Below are positions 1 to 5,416 of a stretch of DNA of 5,416 bases, piece by piece. The first letter of the stretch is position 1. Each line of letters starts with the position of its first letter. This DNA comes from a bacterium (GTDB lineage: Bacteria; UBP15; UBA6099; DSWB01): contig JAGUYV010000239.1 in assembly GCA_020061125.1 (NCBI GenBank), positions 1 through 5,416 of the forward strand, written 5' to 3'. Position numbers and translations under genes: made by a program. Under the pieces are notes generated by a model, which was given only the letters and a program-made list of their open reading frames with translations, was not told where the DNA came from and did no database searches.

Positions 1-275
1 CGCCGCACGCGCTCCGCGGGCGCAGCGCCCTGCTCCTGCAGCTCCAGGATCCGCCCCAGCAGCTTGATGGTGTAGTCTCTCGTGATGCAGTTGCTGTTCA
101 GCGTCTCCAGGGAATTCGGGTCAATGCGCACGGACTCGCGCATAAGCTCGGATTGCACGGCGTCCCGCATGGGCATGGTGGCCGTGGCCGTGCGATCCTG
201 CACGAACATGACCACGGCGGCGGCGGCCGTGCCGGCGATCAGGATGAACAGCGTTGTCAGCACAATTCTTCTCAT
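1..275 (-). CDS. Membrane-anchored protein of unknown function (N-terminal part)
   Basis: This reading frame starts at the ATG at 275 and is still open at the left edge, giving 91 visible residues. I do not recognise the family. The protein begins MRRIV, followed by a hydrophobic stretch at about residues 4-25 rich in Leu, Ile, Ala and Val. This looks like an uncleaved signal anchor or signal peptide with a positively charged cytoplasmic start. The part after it (about 26-91) is polar, with a predicted helical segment around KLLGRILELQEQG, and would lie in the periplasm or outside the cell. The start is supported by a GGAAG ribosome-binding sequence 7 bases upstream and by the lysine/arginine-then-hydrophobic N-terminus. 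It is transcribed divergently from the EndoQ gene. One cysteine (residue 63) is visible, but there is no lipobox. The coding call is fairly safe; the function is unknown. Confidence 0.65.
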   Translation of the reverse strand, partial: MRRIVLTTLFILIAGTAAAAVVMFVQDRTATATMPMRDAVQSELMRESVRIDPNSLETLNSNCITRDYTIKLLGRILELQEQGAAPAERVR

Positions 276-282
276 GCCACGG

Positions 283-287
283 CTTCC
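283..287 (-). promoter_or_regulatory. Ribosome-binding site of the left-edge gene
   Basis: On the minus strand this reads GGAAG, with 7 bases to the ATG at 275. It is a moderate Shine-Dalgarno match and the main evidence, besides the hydrophobic N-terminus, for the chosen start. Confidence 0.45.
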
Positions 288-324
288 AATGCAAGGACAC
301 GGCGCGGCCGCGCCCAATGCACAT

Positions 325-330
325 ATTTTA
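325..330 (-). promoter_or_regulatory. Candidate -10 element for the left-edge gene
   Basis: The minus strand reads TAAAAT here, five of six bases of the sigma-70 -10 consensus, inside the most AT-rich island (321-333) of the divergent intergenic region. No good -35 hexamer lies 16-18 bases upstream (the best is ACAACA, three matches). This is only a plausible location for the promoter. Confidence 0.15.
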
Positions 331-395
331 ATATCCTCTGAAAGAGTGTGTTGTTTCCCGCGCAATTGCCGCGGACGCAAAAACCCGGCGCCGCA

Positions 396-423
396 TGGAC
401 ATGGGCCGCAAATGCGGTATCCT
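396..423 (+). promoter_or_regulatory. Candidate sigma-70 promoter for endoQ
   Basis: A -35-like TGGACA at 396-401 (five of six matches to TTGACA) is followed, after a 16-base spacer, by a -10-like TATCCT at 418-423 (four of six). Transcription would start near 430, leaving a leader of about 55 bases before the EndoQ start codon. The leader would contain the GC hairpin at 439-453. This is the best plus-strand hexamer pair I found by eye in the intergenic region, but the -10 is imperfect. Confidence 0.3.
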
Positions 424-438
424 TAAACAACGGTCGCC

Positions 439-453
439 GCCGCGCGCCGCGGC
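439..453 (+). repeat. GC-rich inverted repeat in the endoQ leader
   Basis: GCCGCG and CGCGGC form a perfect 6-base-pair stem around a 3-base loop. A run of six T lies at 472-477, about 19 bases beyond the stem. That is too far for a standard intrinsic terminator, so an attenuator is not supported. In such GC-rich DNA a short stem can arise by chance. Confidence 0.25.
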
Positions 454-483
454 CCGATTCCCGGAAACGGATTTTTTCAACCC

Positions 484-1776
484 ATGCCTTTTATCGCCGA
501 CCTGCACATCCATTCGCACTACTCGCGCTCCACGGCCAGAGACATGAATGTGGAAAGCCTGCACCGCTGGGCGCAGCTCAAGGGCATCTCCGTGCTGGGC
601 ACGGGCGACTTCACCCACCCGGCGTATTTCGCGGAACTGCGCGAAAAACTTGAGCCGGCCGAAGACGGCCTCTTCAAGCTCAAGCCGCAATTCGCCGCGC
701 CCCAGGACGATCTCGTTCCCGGCTCGTGCCGCGCGCCGGTGCGCTTCATGCTTTCTTGCGAAATTAGCTGCATCTATTCAAAAGACAAGAAAACCCGCAA
801 GGTGCACAATCTGATTTACTGCCCGGACTTTTCGGCCGCGGCCAGGGTCAACGCCGCGCTGGGCAAAATCGGCAATCTCAAATCCGACGGGCGCCCCATT
901 CTGGGTCTGGACAGCCGGCATCTGCTTGACATCGCGCTCGAAGCCTGCGAGCAAAATTTTTTTGTACCCGCCCACGCCTGGACCCCGCACTTTTCCATCT
1001 TCGGCGCGTTCACCGCATTCCAGTCCCTGGAAGAATGCTTCGGCGATCTGGCTCCGCATGTGCGCGCCATCGAAACCGGCCTGTCCTCGGACCCGCCCAT
1101 GAACTGGCGGCTGTCGCAGCTCGACAACATTGCGCTCATCTCCAATTCAGATGCGCACTCGCCCGCAAAGCTGGCGCGCGAGGCCAACATTTTTGAAACG
1201 GAAATGAGCTACCGCGGCATCGTTGACGCCATCAGCGCCAACGCCCCGGCTTCCTTTACCGGCACCATCGAGTTCTTTCCCGAGGAAGGCAAGTACCATG
1301 TGGACGGGCACCGCAAATGCGGGGTGCGGCTCACGCCCAGGGAAACGCTCATGCACGATGGCCGCTGTCCGGAGTGCGGACGCAAAATCACCGTGGGCGT
1401 GTGCTCACGCGTGGAAACCATGGCCGACCGCGCCGAGGACGAAATCCCCAAGTGCCGCGTACCCTTCGAGTCCCTCATCCCGCTCCAGGAAGTGGTGTCC
1501 GAATGCCTGGAAACCGGTGTGAATTCCAAAAAAGTCACCGGCGAATACTTCCGCCTGCTTGCGGAACTCGGCCCTGACCTGGGCATCCTTCGCACGGTTT
1601 CCCTGGCGGACATCCACGCCAGCGGCGGCCCCGTGCTCGCCGAGGCCATCCGCCGCGTGCGCGCACGACAGGTCAACATCGAACCTGGCTATGACGGTGA
1701 ATACGGAACCATCAAGATTTTCGAGCCGGGCGAACGGGAAAAGATAACCGCCGCCGGGCAGATGTCGTTGTTTTGA
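484..1776 (+). CDS. Endonuclease Q family PHP-domain DNA repair protein
   Basis: This 430-residue protein has the start, order of domains and length (about 420-430) of the EndoQ family (older name TIGR00375). Known members nick DNA just 5' of deaminated bases (uracil, hypoxanthine, xanthine) and abasic sites. The PHP metallo-phosphoesterase domain fills about residues 1-255. Likely metal ligands are D6, H8 and H10 (DLHIH), D42 and H45 (GTGDFTHP), E93, H108, H164 and D223/H225 (NSDAH). A four-cysteine zinc-binding module follows (C279, C295, C298, C307), then a helical C-terminal region (about 325-410). The last five residues, QMSLF, resemble the bacterial beta-clamp-binding motif. MPFIADLHIH is the family's usual N-terminus, so the ATG is chosen even though no clear Shine-Dalgarno sequence precedes it (GGAAACGG ends 13 bases upstream). 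It has its own leader and is followed 32 bases later by a carboxypeptidase gene. Family assignment is strong from motifs; activity is inferred. Confidence 0.88.
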   Translation: MPFIADLHIHSHYSRSTARDMNVESLHRWAQLKGISVLGTGDFTHPAYFAELREKLEPAEDGLFKLKPQFAAPQDDLVPGSCRAPVRFMLSCEISCIYSKDKKTRKVHNLIYCPDFSAAARVNAALGKIGNLKSDGRPILGLDSRHLLDIALEACEQNFFVPAHAWTPHFSIFGAFTAFQSLEECFGDLAPHVRAIETGLSSDPPMNWRLSQLDNIALISNSDAHSPAKLAREANIFETEMSYRGIVDAISANAPASFTGTIEFFPEEGKYHVDGHRKCGVRLTPRETLMHDGRCPECGRKITVGVCSRVETMADRAEDEIPKCRVPFESLIPLQEVVSECLETGVNSKKVTGEYFRLLAELGPDLGILRTVSLADIHASGGPVLAEAIRRVRARQVNIEPGYDGEYGTIKIFEPGEREKITAAGQMSLF

Positions 1777-1782
1777 TATAAT
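1774..1782 (+). promoter_or_regulatory. Extended -10 promoter overlapping the endoQ stop codon
   Basis: The sequence TGATATAAT is a perfect extended -10 (TG, one base, TATAAT). Its TGA is the EndoQ stop codon. No -35 is recognisable at 16-18 bases upstream (CCGGGC-like), which extended -10 promoters can tolerate. Transcription would begin near 1789, giving a leader of about 20 bases that contains the ribosome-binding site of the carboxypeptidase gene. Confidence 0.5.
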
Positions 1783-1797
1783 GAATCAAACGCTTGC

Positions 1798-1802
1798 AGG
1801 GG
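1798..1802 (+). promoter_or_regulatory. Ribosome-binding site of the carboxypeptidase gene
   Basis: AGGGG lies 6 bases before the ATG at 1809. This favours that ATG over the in-frame TTG at 1794, which would place the site inside the coding region and add five residues ahead of the signal peptide. Confidence 0.6.
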
Positions 1803-1808
1803 AAAGGC

Positions 1809-2852
1809 ATGAGAATATTTGCTGCGCTCACGGGTCTGATTCTGCTGGCGGCGAGCCTGCGGGCATTCGCCGATGAGCAATCTTTCGGAGCATATCCCGC
1901 GCCGGATGCAATGGTGGCCGAAATCCATGCGCTTGCCGCTGACTTTCCGAACCATGCGGAAGTCATGGAATACGGCGCAAGCGTGCAGGGCAGGCCGTTG
2001 CTCGCCGTGCGCATCGCCGCGGATCTTTCGACACACAAGCCGCCCGCGCTCATCGCCGCCGCCATTCACGGTAACGAGTGGATCGCCAACCGCGTGGCCA
2101 TGGCCGCGGCGCGAAGGTTGCTGAACGGCTACGGCGCGGACCCCTGGATCACGGGCATTCTCGACCGCATGGACATTTTCGTGATTCCGTGCATGAACCC
2201 AGACGGGTATTACAAGACTTTCGAAATGCTCCGGGACCCTTCCATACCTTGGCGCAACGGGCGCAAGAACGCGAACCGGGTGGATGTCAACCGCAACTTC
2301 CCCCTGCCGGGCGAGCGCACCGTGGACATCGCCATGGCCGGGGTCGAGGACGACCCGGACCACGAGCGCTACACCGGGCCTAACCCCTACAGTGAACCGG
2401 AGTCCGCGGCCCTGCGCGATTTCGCGGCCGCCCGCCCCCTGTTCGCGGCTGTAGACCTGCACTCCAACTGGGGCACAATCTTCCCGCCTAAATGCAATTC
2501 CGCGGGGTGCGAAAAGCAGTTCCGCAAAATGTGCGACGCGGCCATCGCGCGCCAGAAATTCGTGAAATATCCCTGCGTGATGGCGCGCAATGTGGACTCG
2601 TTCAGCGGCGAGATGGAAGACACTCTGTTTTACGATTTCGGAGTCATGGCCGTGTGCTGGGAAACATTCACCACCAAGGCCGCGGACGAACAGAAACAGC
2701 GCTTGCCGCACTCCTTCTGGAGCCAGAATCCGGAAGACATCGCGTGGTGGACGGACAACGACGCGGACGCGGTTCTGGCCGCGATAGAGTCCGCGTACGA
2801 AATCACCGGCGGCAGCCCCGTGCCCGAAAAACTCCGGCAGGTGCGCCAGTAG
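1809..2852 (+). CDS. Secreted M14-family zinc carboxypeptidase
   Basis: This 347-residue protein belongs to peptidase family M14 (carboxypeptidase A type), zinc enzymes that remove C-terminal residues from peptides. Residues 1-21 form a signal peptide (MRIF, a hydrophobic core, then cleavage after AFA), so it acts in the periplasm or outside. The mature part, about 326 residues, is a single catalytic domain. Zinc ligands are H87 and E90 (HGNE) and H218 (VDLHSN). R149 (WRNGR) and N161-R162 (VNRNF) match the substrate-binding Arg127 and Asn144-Arg145 of carboxypeptidase A. E285 (CWETF) matches the catalytic Glu270. All core catalytic residues are present, so it should be active. By alignment in the SGEMED segment, E270 sits at the specificity-pocket position 255, and the usual Tyr248 is not evident. 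There are six cysteines in the mature protein. No propeptide or anchor is seen. It may be expressed from its own promoter at 1774 as well as by read-through from endoQ. Substrate unknown; a peptidoglycan peptide is possible. Confidence 0.88.
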   Translation: MRIFAALTGLILLAASLRAFADEQSFGAYPAPDAMVAEIHALAADFPNHAEVMEYGASVQGRPLLAVRIAADLSTHKPPALIAAAIHGNEWIANRVAMAAARRLLNGYGADPWITGILDRMDIFVIPCMNPDGYYKTFEMLRDPSIPWRNGRKNANRVDVNRNFPLPGERTVDIAMAGVEDDPDHERYTGPNPYSEPESAALRDFAAARPLFAAVDLHSNWGTIFPPKCNSAGCEKQFRKMCDAAIARQKFVKYPCVMARNVDSFSGEMEDTLFYDFGVMAVCWETFTTKAADEQKQRLPHSFWSQNPEDIAWWTDNDADAVLAAIESAYEITGGSPVPEKLRQVRQ

Positions 2853-2884
2853 CCGCAAACCCGCCCCTTCGGCTCATTCGCGAT

Positions 2885-3706
2885 TCATAGATTCTTTTTG
2901 GCGAATTTCACGGCGTTCTTGAATATGTGGATTCCGTCCGGGACTTTGGGGATTGCGCCACGCGTCCACAGGGGATGGTGGCGCGGCCGCACATTGCGCT
3001 CGGGATGCGGCATGAGGCCGAACACGCGGCCCGTGGGATCGCAGATGCCCGCGATGTGGTCCGTGCTGCCGTTGGGGTTCACGGGATAGCCGCCAAATTC
3101 CCCGCTTTCGTCAACATACTGATAAACGACCTGGTTGTTTTCCCACAGGGCGCGGCGCGTGTCCTCGGAGTCGAACATGACCTTGCCCTCGCCGTGCGCG
3201 ATGGGCAGGGAGATAATCTCGGGCATGCCTTTTGTGAAGATGCAATTGCCGTTGTCCGCGGCTTTGAGGTGGACCCATCGGCACTCGAAGCGGCCGCAGT
3301 CGTTGTCGAACACCGTGGCTTTCTGGGGGGGCAGCCCGCGGCCGGTTTTGGCTGCGGCGCCTCCGGTTTCCATGCCCGCCAGAAGACCGGTTTTCATGAG
3401 CACCTGGAACCCGTTGCAGATGCCGATGACGAGCTTGCCTTCGGCCACGAAACGCCGCAACTGGTCCGCGGCTTTGTACGCAAGCTCGTTGGCCAGGATG
3501 CGCCCGGCGGCGATGTCGTCCCCGTACGAGAACCCGCCCGGCAGGGCGAGAATGTGGTAGTTGTTCATGTTGTCCTCGCCGCGGATGAACCGGTTGATGT
3601 GTACGGAGTGCGGTTGCGCGCCCGCGGCTTCGAAAGCCCAGGCGGTTTCGCGGTCGCAGTTCACTCCCGCGGCCCGCAGCACGAGTGTCTTCACGGTGTT
3701 CAGCAT
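2885..3706 (-). CDS. purQ: Phosphoribosylformylglycinamidine synthase, glutaminase subunit PurQ
   Basis: This 273-residue class I glutamine amidotransferase hydrolyses glutamine and passes ammonia to PurL, which makes FGAM from FGAR and ATP in purine synthesis. LPGGFSYGDDIAAGRI (residues 55-70) is the PurQ oxyanion and interface signature. C97 in GICNGFQ is the nucleophile, and H234 and E236 in MPHPER complete the catalytic triad. HGEGK at 171-175 and the NGS..IAG segment near 212-220 are also typical. It is longer than the roughly 227-residue Bacillus protein. Extra sequence lies around residues 112-131 (glycine/alanine-rich) and 240-255 (an arginine/histidine/proline-rich segment just after the triad). 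The ATG at 3706 has AAAGGA 9 bases upstream, and the N-terminal LRAAGVNCDRE fits the family start. It lies 63 bases downstream of purL and is very probably in the same operon. It converges on the carboxypeptidase gene. Confidence 0.95.
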   Translation of the reverse strand: MLNTVKTLVLRAAGVNCDRETAWAFEAAGAQPHSVHINRFIRGEDNMNNYHILALPGGFSYGDDIAAGRILANELAYKAADQLRRFVAEGKLVIGICNGFQVLMKTGLLAGMETGGAAAKTGRGLPPQKATVFDNDCGRFECRWVHLKAADNGNCIFTKGMPEIISLPIAHGEGKVMFDSEDTRRALWENNQVVYQYVDESGEFGGYPVNPNGSTDHIAGICDPTGRVFGLMPHPERNVRPRHHPLWTRGAIPKVPDGIHIFKNAVKFAKKNL

Positions 3707-3715
3707 GGTTTCAGG

Positions 3716-3721
3716 TCCTTT
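3716..3721 (-). promoter_or_regulatory. Ribosome-binding site of purQ
   Basis: The minus strand reads AAAGGA, with 9 bases to the ATG at 3706. It is a good Shine-Dalgarno match, so purQ can be translated independently of purL. Confidence 0.6.
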
Positions 3722-3724
3722 GGT

Positions 3725-3766
3725 CCCGGCGCCTGGCGCCTGGTGCGTTGAGTCCGTTGTGCCGGG
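3725..3766 (-). repeat. Dyad with tandem GGCGCC in the purL-purQ spacer
   Basis: CCCGGC at 3725-3730 and its complement GCCGGG at 3761-3766 could pair as a 6-base-pair stem across most of the 63-base spacer. Inside it, the palindrome GGCGCC occurs twice, at 3728-3733 and 3735-3740, separated by one base. No U-run follows on the minus strand, so it is not an intrinsic terminator. A role in mRNA stability or translational spacing is possible but unproven. Confidence 0.3.
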
Positions 3767-3769
3767 GTT

Positions 3770-5416
3770 TTACCAGAGCAGGGTTTTGCGCCAGGCCTGG
3801 AGCAGTTTTTTCCATGCGGCGCGAACCACCGGCTTTTTGTCCCTGCCAAGGAATTCCACGAAATCGCCGTCCGTGACTTCGCCGATTCTGGCGTGGGGAA
3901 TCTTCTGCATGATTTGCGCAAAGAGTTTTTGCTTTCCGCGGTCCACTTCCACAATAAAACGGGTGTTGGATTCGGAGAAGAGGAGATTGTCCATGCGCTT
4001 GAGTCCGCGCGCTGCGGGAATGGAGTTTGTGGCGATGCGCACGCCGGTCTCGCCGCTGAACGCCATTTCGGCCACGGCCACGGCGATACCGCCGTCCGAG
4101 CAGTCGTGGCACGCGCGCACCGTGCCGCGCCGCATGGCGGCCGCCAGCTTCAAAAATGTGTCCCGCGCAAGTTTCGCGTCCACTTCCGGCACATTGTTCC
4201 CAATAAATCCGCGCGTCTGGTAATATTGCGATCCACCGAGTTCATCGTGCGTCATGCCCACGATAAATACGGGATTGCCCGGCTCCTTGAAGTCCATGGT
4301 TACGCATTTGGAAATATCGTTGACGCGGGCCACGGCGGAAATGAGCAGTGTTGGGGGCACGGCGATGGACTCGCCGCCGCCGGTGGCGAATTCGTTGTGG
4401 AAGCTGTCCTTGCCAGAGATAAAGGGCGTTCCCAGGGCCGTGGCGATGTCGTGGCATGCGCGGGATGCGCGCACCAGATCGCCGAGCCGCCGCGGGTTGG
4501 TCGGGTTGCCCCAGCAGAAGTTGTCGAGGATGGCGGTGTGGTCCGGATCGCCGCCCACGGCCACGATGCCGCGCAGAGCTTCGTCAATGGCGCTGGCCGC
4601 CATCCAGTACGGATCTATGTCTCCGTAGCGGATAGCCATGCCGTTGCTCACGGCGATGCCGTGCCGCTTGCCGTATTTGGGCGCGATCACGGCCGCGTCG
4701 CCCGGCCCCAGGCCGCTGCGGCCCTGCAGCGGCTTGATCACCGTGCCGCCCTGCACCTCGTGGTCGTACTGCCTCACCACCCATTCCTTGCTGGCCACAT
4801 TGCAACTGGATAGGATTTTCACAAGCCACGGCGTGAGATCCGCCGGTTCCTTGAATGACGGCTCGGGGAATGCTGGCCGGCTCCATTCGGCAACAAGGTT
4901 CAGCCGGGGCAGGCCGTCGTGCAGGAACTTCATGGACATGTCGCAGACCGTAACGCTATCGTAGCGCACGGTGAATTTTCTATCTCCCGTGAACCGGCCG
5001 ATGACCGTGGCTTCCACATCCTCGTCCGCGCACAGTTTGAGGAACCGTTCGAGCTTGTGCGGAGGCACGGCCAGCACCATGCGTTCCTGGGCTTCGGACA
5101 GCAGGATCTCCCACGGGGCCAGGCCTCCGTATTTGAGGGGCGCCTTTTCGAGGTCCAGTTCCGCGCCCACGGTTTCGCCCATCTCTCCCACTGCGGAGGA
5201 AAACCCGCCCGCGCCGCAGTCCGTGATGCATGTGTAGAGTTTTTCGTTCTGGGCCTGGAGGATGACATCAAGCATTTTCTTTTCCACGATGGCGTTGCCG
5301 ATCTGCACGGCGCCGCTGGAAGTGGTTTCGGATTCGGTTTCCAGCTCGATGGAAGAAAAGGTGGCGCCGTGGATGCCGTCCCGGCCCGTGCGGCCGCCCA
5401 CGGCCACGACCAGGTC
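3770..5416 (-). CDS. purL: Phosphoribosylformylglycinamidine synthase, synthetase subunit PurL (C-terminal part)
   Basis: This frame is open from the right edge and ends at the stop at 3772-3770, giving 548 residues. It is the C-terminal part of the ATP-dependent synthetase that uses ammonia from PurQ to turn FGAR into FGAM. Visible signatures, numbered from the window edge, are GGRTGRDGIHGATF (about 7-20), LLSEAQERM (about 105-113), GRSGLGPGDAAVIAPKYGK (about 232-250), the DIDPYW and AVGGDP region (about 266-290), ISGKDSFHNEF (about 333-343) and CSDGGIAVAVAEMAFSG (about 439-454). These cover the end of the first AIRS-like half and all of the second. The N-terminal catalytic region lies beyond the edge. 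This is the PurL type that works with separate PurQ and PurS, not the single-chain E. coli enzyme. No separate purS is visible, so it is either upstream or fused to the PurL N-terminus. The apparent GTG at 5407 is internal (DLVVAVGGR is continuous), not a start. Confidence 0.95.
   Translation of the reverse strand, partial: DLVVAVGGRTGRDGIHGATFSSIELETESETTSSGAVQIGNAIVEKKMLDVILQAQNEKLYTCITDCGAGGFSSAVGEMGETVGAELDLEKAPLKYGGLAPWEILLSEAQERMVLAVPPHKLERFLKLCADEDVEATVIGRFTGDRKFTVRYDSVTVCDMSMKFLHDGLPRLNLVAEWSRPAFPEPSFKEPADLTPWLVKILSSCNVASKEWVVRQYDHEVQGGTVIKPLQGRSGLGPGDAAVIAPKYGKRHGIAVSNGMAIRYGDIDPYWMAASAIDEALRGIVAVGGDPDHTAILDNFCWGNPTNPRRLGDLVRASRACHDIATALGTPFISGKDSFHNEFATGGGESIAVPPTLLISAVARVNDISKCVTMDFKEPGNPVFIVGMTHDELGGSQYYQTRGFIGNNVPEVDAKLARDTFLKLAAAMRRGTVRACHDCSDGGIAVAVAEMAFSGETGVRIATNSIPAARGLKRMDNLLFSESNTRFIVEVDRGKQKLFAQIMQKIPHARIGEVTDGDFVEFLGRDKKPVVRAAWKKLLQAWRKTLLW

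Noticed and set aside
82-426. A 114-codon plus-strand open frame across the left gene and the intergenic region
   Set aside because: It overlaps the better supported minus-strand anchored protein and runs through the promoter region. It has no ribosome-binding site and its composition is not protein-like.
1794-1808. Upstream TTG start for the carboxypeptidase
   Set aside because: It would put the AGGGG ribosome-binding site inside the coding region and add MQGKG before a normal signal peptide. The ATG at 1809 is better.
1689-2858. A 389-codon open frame on the minus strand opposite the end of endoQ and the whole carboxypeptidase gene
   Set aside because: It is longer than the real gene opposite it, but the protein is low-complexity in Arg, Val, Gly and His with no recognisable motif. 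The plus strand has clear M14 catalytic residues, a signal peptide and a ribosome-binding site. It is a codon-bias shadow.
2850-2875. AGCCG/CGGCT inverted repeat after the carboxypeptidase stop as a terminator
   Set aside because: The stem is only 5 base pairs with a long loop, and no T-run follows on either strand.
2876-2906. ATTCGC/GCGAAT inverted repeat at the 3' end of purQ as a terminator
   Set aside because: The T-run lies in the loop, not after the stem. The stem is short and overlaps purQ codons.
2927-3751. A 274-codon plus-strand open frame opposite purQ
   Set aside because: The purQ frame on the minus strand has all catalytic motifs. The opposite frame is an artefact of GC-rich third positions.
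3893-4813. A 306-codon plus-strand open frame opposite purL
   Set aside because: It is rich in His, Ala, Gly and Val without domain signatures and lies fully opposite conserved PurL sequence.
5405-5407. GTG at 5407 as the start of purL
   Set aside because: The frame continues without a stop to the window edge with conserved PurL sequence, so the gene is truncated by the window, not short.

Overview
This is a GC-rich bacterial chromosomal segment: third codon positions are mostly G or C, which also produces long spurious antisense reading frames. It carries two complete plus-strand genes, one complete minus-strand gene and a partial minus-strand gene at each edge. The long insert-bearing PurQ, the PurL sequence style and a bacterial sliding-clamp motif on EndoQ suggest a Gram-negative bacterium, perhaps of the Planctomycetes/Verrucomicrobia group or the deltaproteobacteria. 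That placement is a weak impression, not a result. I see no mobile element, CRISPR array, tRNA or rRNA.

Layout: bases 1-275 (minus) hold the start of an unrecognised protein with an N-terminal membrane anchor, running off the left edge. Bases 276-483 form a divergent intergenic region with candidate promoters and GC-rich dyads. Bases 484-1776 (plus) encode an EndoQ-type PHP-domain DNA repair endonuclease that ends in QMSLF, a likely beta-clamp-binding peptide. Bases 1809-2852 (plus) encode a secreted M14 zinc carboxypeptidase. Its own extended -10 promoter appears to be built around the endoQ stop codon. A 32-base convergent gap separates it from the minus-strand purine genes: purQ (2885-3706) and, upstream of it across a 63-base spacer, the C-terminal 548 residues of purL (3770 to the right edge).

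Function: PurL and PurQ act together in the fourth step of de novo purine synthesis. PurQ releases ammonia from glutamine and PurL uses it with ATP to convert FGAR to FGAM. EndoQ nicks DNA at deaminated bases such as uracil and hypoxanthine. The carboxypeptidase works outside the cytoplasm and has no evident link to either process. The window looks mostly like ordinary core metabolism and repair. The parts most worth a second look are the clamp motif on EndoQ, the promoter overlapping its stop codon, and the acidic residue apparently occupying the specificity pocket of the carboxypeptidase. I found no convincing undescribed multi-gene system.
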